Source: Nitriliruptoraceae bacterium (lineage in GTDB: Bacteria; Actinomycetota; Nitriliruptoria; Nitriliruptorales; Nitriliruptoraceae). From it: 35,705 nucleotides of DNA. Below are positions 31,564-35,705 of the stretch, piece by piece. Where the stretch lies: NCBI GenBank assembly GCA_007121785.1, contig SKJX01000028.1, forward strand, positions 1 to 35,705, written 5' to 3'. The number at the start of each line of letters is the position of its first letter. Position 1 is the stretch's first letter. A program made the translations under genes and the position numbers. The notes under the pieces were generated by a model, which saw nothing but the letters and a program-made list of their open reading frames with translations, made no database searches and was not told where the DNA came from.

Positions 31564-32937
31564 GTGGAACTGGTGGGACGCACGGCGATCGACCTCGCGG
31601 CCGCGGTCCGCGCCGGTCACGCATCGGCCACCGAGGTGGTGCGCGCGCACTTCGACCACCTCGCCGCGGTCGAGCACCGGCTCGGGGCGTTCGTGACGAC
31701 CCGGCGGCGTGAAGCGCTCGCGGAGGCCGAAGCGGTCGACGCCGCCGATGACCGCGACCAGCTGCCGCTGGCCGGGGTGCCGGTGGCGGTCAAGGACGTC
31801 GTCGACGTCGCCGATGAGCCCACCCGGCACGGATCGACGGCGACCGCCGGTGATCCGGCAGCGCAAGACGACGAGATCGTCGCTCGCCTGAAGGCGGCCG
31901 GGGCGATCATCATCGGCAAGACGCGGTGCTCGGAGCTGTCGGTGTGGGGGACCAGCGACGACCACGACGGCATCGCGGTCAGCCCCTGGGATCCGACCCG
32001 TAGCGCCGGCGGATCGTCCGGTGGGTCGGGGGCAGCGGTGGCGGCGGGGATCGTCCCGTTGGCGCTCGCATCCGACGGGTTCGGTTCGATCCGGATCCCG
32101 GCCGCCGCCTGCGGGGCCATCGGGATGCGGCCCGGGGCTGGGTGGCTGCCGGTCCAGGGCGCGGACGGGGAGCCGCACTGGTTCGGTATGACCCGGTACG
32201 GGCCGATCGCGACCACCGTCGCCGACGCCGCGTTGCTGCTGGACGTCCTGGCCGAGGGGGACACCGTCCGCGAGGTGGCACCGCTGGACACACCCATCAA
32301 GGCGGCCGTGTCGTGGAAGGCCGGTGCTCCGGGGGTCGTGGTCACCGGCGCCTGGCGCGAAGCCGCCCTGGAGGCCGGTCGTCTGCTGCACCACGCCGGG
32401 CACACGGTCGTGCACGAGGATCCACCGTACGACCGCGCGACGATCCAGGCGGTGGTCGGACGCTGGACCCAGGGCGTCGGCACGGAGGTGGCGGCCCTCG
32501 ATCTCGACCCGGACCAGTTGCAGCCGCGGACCCGTGCCCACCTGGCCGCAGGGGAGCGGCTCGCCAAGGCACGGCCGGTCGACGATGCGGATGCGACCGC
32601 CTGGCGCGAACGGCTCGATCCGTTCTTCGCCGACCACGACGTGCTGATCACCCCGACGTTCGCGCGGAGCCAGCCGGCCGCGACCGCCTGGCACGAACGG
32701 CCGTGGGCAGCCAACATCGCCTCCGACTTCTCGACCTACCCGTTCTGCGCGCCATGGAACCTCGCCGACCTGCCGGCGATCGTGGTGCCGCTGTGGCAGG
32801 ACGGTGGACGGCCGCTCAGCGTGCAGATCGTCGCCGGTCCGGGACAGGAGCGGCGCGCGCTGTCGGTCGCCGCGAAGCTAGAGGCACTGGTGCCGCGGGC
32901 CCGGCACGCTCCCGGATGGGGCGTCCCCATCACCTAG
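31564..32937 (+). CDS. Amidase-signature-family hydrolase
   Basis: 457 aa from GTG 31564, with GGAG at 31555-31558. The amidase signature triad is visible: Lys K77 in PVAVKDVVD, the cis-Ser in SAGGSSGGSGAAVAAG (about 151), and nucleophile S175 in SDGFGSIRIPAA. The usual DTGGS before the nucleophile is DGFGS here. Length is normal for GatA-like amidases, but no gatB or gatC is adjacent, so a stand-alone amidase acting on small amides is more likely than glutamyl-tRNA amidotransferase. It is divergent from the thiol transporter gene and convergent with the AI-2E-family gene. Substrate unknown. Confidence 0.88.
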   Translation: MELVGRTAIDLAAAVRAGHASATEVVRAHFDHLAAVEHRLGAFVTTRRREALAEAEAVDAADDRDQLPLAGVPVAVKDVVDVADEPTRHGSTATAGDPAAQDDEIVARLKAAGAIIIGKTRCSELSVWGTSDDHDGIAVSPWDPTRSAGGSSGGSGAAVAAGIVPLALASDGFGSIRIPAAACGAIGMRPGAGWLPVQGADGEPHWFGMTRYGPIATTVADAALLLDVLAEGDTVREVAPLDTPIKAAVSWKAGAPGVVVTGAWREAALEAGRLLHHAGHTVVHEDPPYDRATIQAVVGRWTQGVGTEVAALDLDPDQLQPRTRAHLAAGERLAKARPVDDADATAWRERLDPFFADHDVLITPTFARSQPAATAWHERPWAANIASDFSTYPFCAPWNLADLPAIVVPLWQDGGRPLSVQIVAGPGQERRALSVAAKLEALVPRARHAPGWGVPIT

Positions 32938-32995
32938 CTCGCCGGTTCGGACCGCCAGCCGGCGACGCGGCCGGGCCTGGACGTCGCGCGGACGG

Positions 32996-34603
32996 TCAGC
33001 CGTCGGCGCGGCCGCTGGGCCGTTCGTCGACCGGGTCGGTGCTCCCGTCGCCGTCGGTCGCGGGCTCGTCGTCGGTGTCCGGGGTCGGTGCCACCTCGAC
33101 GTCCTGGGCTGGGGGCGCCTCGGTGCGTCGGCGAAGGTCCTTCAGCTCGCTGGTGTGCAGATCGCCGAGGTCGTCGAACTCGCCGGTGTCGAACCCGTCC
33201 GGGTCGGGGGTCGTGCGCTCGATGACCTCGACGGAGCCGTCGGCGTTGATCCGTTCGCGGGTGCGTTCGCGACGGGTCTTGCGGCTGCCTCGATGCCGTC
33301 GCGCCGACCGCAGCTGGGTGTCCTTCGGGAACTGGACGGACACGGTGGTCGGGTCGATGCCGGGACCACCGAGTGGCGATGGCCCCGGGACACCGCCGCG
33401 CTTGGCGACGTCGCTGCGTAGCCGCAGCTCGTTGCCGACCGCAGCCACGACGGCGGCGACGGGCACGGCCAGGAACGCCCCGACGATGCCGATCAGCACC
33501 GCACCGGCGGTCAGCACCCCCAGGATCACCGTCGGGTGGAGCGCGACGGCGCGTCGCATGATGGTCGGCTGCAGGACGTTGGATTCGAACTGCTGGACGG
33601 CCAGGACGATGCCGGTGACGATCAGGGCGTCGGTGATGCCGCCGCTGGCCAGCGCCACCAGCACCGCGAGCAGGCCGGTGAGCGTCGCTCCGATGACCGG
33701 GATGAACCCGCCCAGGAACACCAGCACGGCCAACGGCAGCACCAGCGGCACCCCGACGATCGCCAGGCCAACGCCGATGCCGATCGCGTCGACCAGCGCG
33801 ACCGCGGCGGTGCCGCGAACGAAGCCCGACAACGCCACCCACGCCCGGGCTCCGGCGGCGCGGATGTTGTCACGGTGGCTCTCTGGGGTCCGGTCGATGA
33901 ACCAGCCGACGATCTGCTCGCCGTCCTTGACGAAGAAGAACAGCAGGACCAGCGCGAGCAGCAGGGCGGCGAAGCCCTGGCCGAGCGCCACGGCGATCGT
34001 GCCGACCTGGGTGGCGATCTCCGCGGCCTGCCCCTCGAGCATCTCCATGCCCTGGTCGAACAGGTCCTCGAGTTGGCTGCGGTCGTAGCCGATCGGCCCT
34101 TCTTCGAGCCACTCCAGGGCGGTGTCGATCCCCTGTGCCACCGTGGGAACCAACTGCTGGACCTGCGTGACGAACGGTGGGGTCAGCAGCGCGATCAGGC
34201 CGATCATCGACCCCACCCCGCCGAGTACCACGACCACGGCCGCAGCCAGCCGTGGGAACCGCAGGCGCTCGAGCTTGCGGGCCGGCGGGACCGCCAACGT
34301 CGCCAGGATCAGCGCGATGATCACCGGCAGGGTCACCAGGTACAGCCGGGTCAGGACGAACACCGCCGCGGTCAGGCCGACGATCAGTACCAGGCCGCGC
34401 CAGGTGTACTGGACGGTCGTGTCCAGCCACTCCGGCACACGCTCGTCGTGGCCGCGCCGGACGATGGGGCCACGCCGGGGTCGCTCCCGCGCCGCTTCGA
34501 GGTCGGCGGTCTCGGGCTCGCTGCCCTCGGGTCCGCCGCCGTCCGGCTCGTGCCGCTCGTCGTCGGCCCCCGCTGGGGGGTCGTGGCGGTGGTTGTCTGC
34601 CAT
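32996..34603 (-). CDS. AI-2E family transporter (PerM-like) membrane protein
   Basis: 535 aa from ATG 34603, with GGAG five bases upstream. A charged N-terminus (about 1-60) is followed by the AI-2E_transport domain at about 65-395 with roughly eight helices. Family landmarks include the internal block LVPTVAQGIDTALEWLEEG, FFFVKDGEQIVGWF, and FLGGFIPVIGATLTGLLAVLVALASGG. The C-terminal 140 residues are hydrophilic: a basic patch (RSARRHRGSRKTRRERTRER), then an acidic Asp/Glu/Pro-rich tail. Some members export autoinducer-2; others act as Na+/H+ antiporters or have unknown roles. The substrate cannot be told here. Confidence 0.9.
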   Translation of the reverse strand: MADNHRHDPPAGADDERHEPDGGGPEGSEPETADLEAARERPRRGPIVRRGHDERVPEWLDTTVQYTWRGLVLIVGLTAAVFVLTRLYLVTLPVIIALILATLAVPPARKLERLRFPRLAAAVVVVLGGVGSMIGLIALLTPPFVTQVQQLVPTVAQGIDTALEWLEEGPIGYDRSQLEDLFDQGMEMLEGQAAEIATQVGTIAVALGQGFAALLLALVLLFFFVKDGEQIVGWFIDRTPESHRDNIRAAGARAWVALSGFVRGTAAVALVDAIGIGVGLAIVGVPLVLPLAVLVFLGGFIPVIGATLTGLLAVLVALASGGITDALIVTGIVLAVQQFESNVLQPTIMRRAVALHPTVILGVLTAGAVLIGIVGAFLAVPVAAVVAAVGNELRLRSDVAKRGGVPGPSPLGGPGIDPTTVSVQFPKDTQLRSARRHRGSRKTRRERTRERINADGSVEVIERTTPDPDGFDTGEFDDLGDLHTSELKDLRRRTEAPPAQDVEVAPTPDTDDEPATDGDGSTDPVDERPSGRADG

Positions 34604-34910
34604 GCGGGCTCCGCGGGTCGAGCGGTCGCGACGGTCCCCGTCGCCAGGTGGACGGACTGGATCCGCGGACCCGGCCGCGGCGGGTCGGGTGGACGGCCCA
34701 GGGTCGTCGAGGTGATGCGGGCGCCACGATACGCGACCACGGGCGCGCTCGGCAGGGTCTGCCCCCGCCGACGGACGGCCTCGGACGCCCCACGCCATCG
34801 CGCAGCGCACCACCTCGGCCACCGAGCGCGAGGTCGCGCGCTGTGGACGGCAGCATCCGCCATGTCGCGCGTTGTGCGCCCGGTCCGCGGATCGGCCACA
34901 CGCCACCACC

Positions 34911-34919
34911 TGTGGACAT
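34911..34919 (-). promoter_or_regulatory. DnaA box 1 (ATGTCCACA)
   Basis: TGTGGACAT on the plus strand, ATGTCCACA on the minus strand, one mismatch to the actinobacterial DnaA consensus TTGTCCACA. Weaker similar nonamers occur at 34842-34850 (TGTGGACGG) and 34980-34988 (TGTGGAACA). Confidence 0.6.
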
Positions 34920-34923
34920 CAGC

Positions 34924-34932
34924 TGTGGACAA
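34924..34932 (-). promoter_or_regulatory. DnaA box 2 (TTGTCCACA)
   Basis: TGTGGACAA on the plus strand is an exact TTGTCCACA box on the minus strand. It starts 13 bases after box 1 in the same orientation and its end overlaps the left arm of the inverted repeat at 34930-34957. Confidence 0.72.
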
Positions 34933-34957
34933 CTCATCGATGCCTGGGGATGAGTTG
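34930..34957. repeat. Perfect nine-base inverted repeat ahead of nrdJ
   Basis: CAACTCATC (34930-34938) and GATGAGTTG (34949-34957) are exact inverted copies separated by ten bases. The element could be an operator for an unknown regulator or a hairpin if transcribed. Confidence 0.6.
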
Positions 34958-34985
34958 GGGGCCGTGCCGGGGGCGTCGCTGTGGA

Positions 34986-35001
34986 ACACTAGATGTTGTA
35001 G
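34986..35001. promoter_or_regulatory. Candidate NrdR box upstream of nrdJ
   Basis: ACACTAGATGTTGTAG agrees with the NrdR box acaCwAtATaTwGtgt at 12 of 16 positions, including the core C, A, AT, T and G. It is the AT-richest patch in the region and lies about 190 bases before the nrdJ start. Functional boxes usually come in pairs. I found no convincing second copy at helical spacing, so the call is tentative. Confidence 0.5.
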
Positions 35002-35189
35002 CTCAGGCCTGGGAGGACCCCCCACCCCTGGTGGCGCCCAGGGCTCGACCGGTGTCGAGGTCCTTGCCAAGCTCAGCCGTGACCGGTTCAGTGCGGGCAC
35101 TTCATCACACGCGTGTAGTTCCACGCCGTGGACCCCGTGTTACCGGCCGGGCGGCTCGGTCGGGGCCGACACCAAGGAGACGAACCACG

Positions 35190-35705
<516 letters not shown>

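Larger units (their letters stand above)
34604..35189. promoter_or_regulatory. Long regulatory region upstream of nrdJ
   Basis: 586 bases without a convincing gene. 34604-34840 shows nothing recognisable. From 34842 to 35001 it holds DnaA-box-like nonamers, a nine-base inverted repeat and an NrdR-like box. 35002-35180 can fold into several short stems (for example CCTGGG near 35007 with CCCAGG near 35039, and the palindrome ACACGCGTGT at 35107-35116). The nrdJ ribosome site AAGGAG is at 35174-35179. Confidence 0.65.

Noticed and set aside
31564-32937. GatA of the glutamyl-tRNA amidotransferase
   Set aside because: No gatB or gatC nearby, and the nucleophile region reads DGFGS rather than the usual DTGGS.
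35002-35180. Adenosylcobalamin riboswitch upstream of nrdJ
   Set aside because: The leader can form stems, but I cannot find the conserved B12-box (AGYCMGGAGACC-like) or the usual core arrangement.

Overview
This is a high-GC, densely coding chromosomal window from an actinobacterium. The evidence is a three-helix actinobacterial-style Rieske protein, a dihaem QcrC, GAAC-N4-GTTC LexA boxes, TTGTCCACA-type DnaA boxes, an RskA/SigK-like pair, and the gene order recA-recX ... miaB ... miaA ... dapF-hflX ... lexA-LysM gene-nrdR ... nrdJ. A sodium-pump-type rhodopsin together with a caa3-type oxidase suggests a deep-branching, possibly salt-adapted lineage such as the Nitriliruptoria/Euzebyales. 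That placement is an inference and was not tested by a search.

Layout. 1-959: 3' end of recA overlapping recX. 1031-9011 (minus): one eight-gene respiratory operon transcribed qcrC-qcrA-qcrB-ctaC-ctaD-ctaE-small membrane protein-ctaG. Most of its junctions are overlapping start/stop codons, so a bc complex and a caa3 oxidase are made together. 9275-11450: a small membrane protein, then (minus strand) an ECF sigma factor, its zinc anti-sigma factor and a secreted repeat lipoprotein. 11663-15633: miaB and miaA with an orphan PAS-PAS histidine kinase between them. 15634-16055: a gene-free stretch with tandem hairpin repeats. 16056-16892: an NDQ-motif light-driven sodium pump rhodopsin. 17064-21230: dapF, hflX and a GAF-GGDEF-GAF diguanylate cyclase. 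21314-23187: lexA divergent from a LysM cell-division-inhibitor-like gene across a region with four LexA boxes, then nrdR. 23348-34603: accessory genes, namely a Gfo/Idh/MocA oxidoreductase, a FAD monooxygenase plus methyltransferase divergent from an HxlR regulator, a hotdog-like protein, a two-domain GNAT, a thioredoxin-DsbD fusion, an amidase and an AI-2E-family membrane protein. 34604-35189: a long regulatory region with DnaA boxes, a hairpin and an NrdR box. 35190-end: the start of nrdJ, a class II ribonucleotide reductase.

How they fit together. The DNA-damage and dNTP genes (recA, recX, lexA, LysM inhibitor, nrdR, nrdJ) and the tRNA-modification, lysine and GTPase genes (miaB, miaA, dapF, hflX) form a conserved actinobacterial backbone. 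The respiratory operon, kinase, rhodopsin, cyclase and the 23-35 kb block look like lineage-specific insertions into it. The rhodopsin (outward Na+ pump by homology) and the bc-caa3 chain (H+ pump) would both energise the same membrane. No retinal-synthesis gene is visible here. I see no tRNA, rRNA, CRISPR array, transposase or phage gene in the window.
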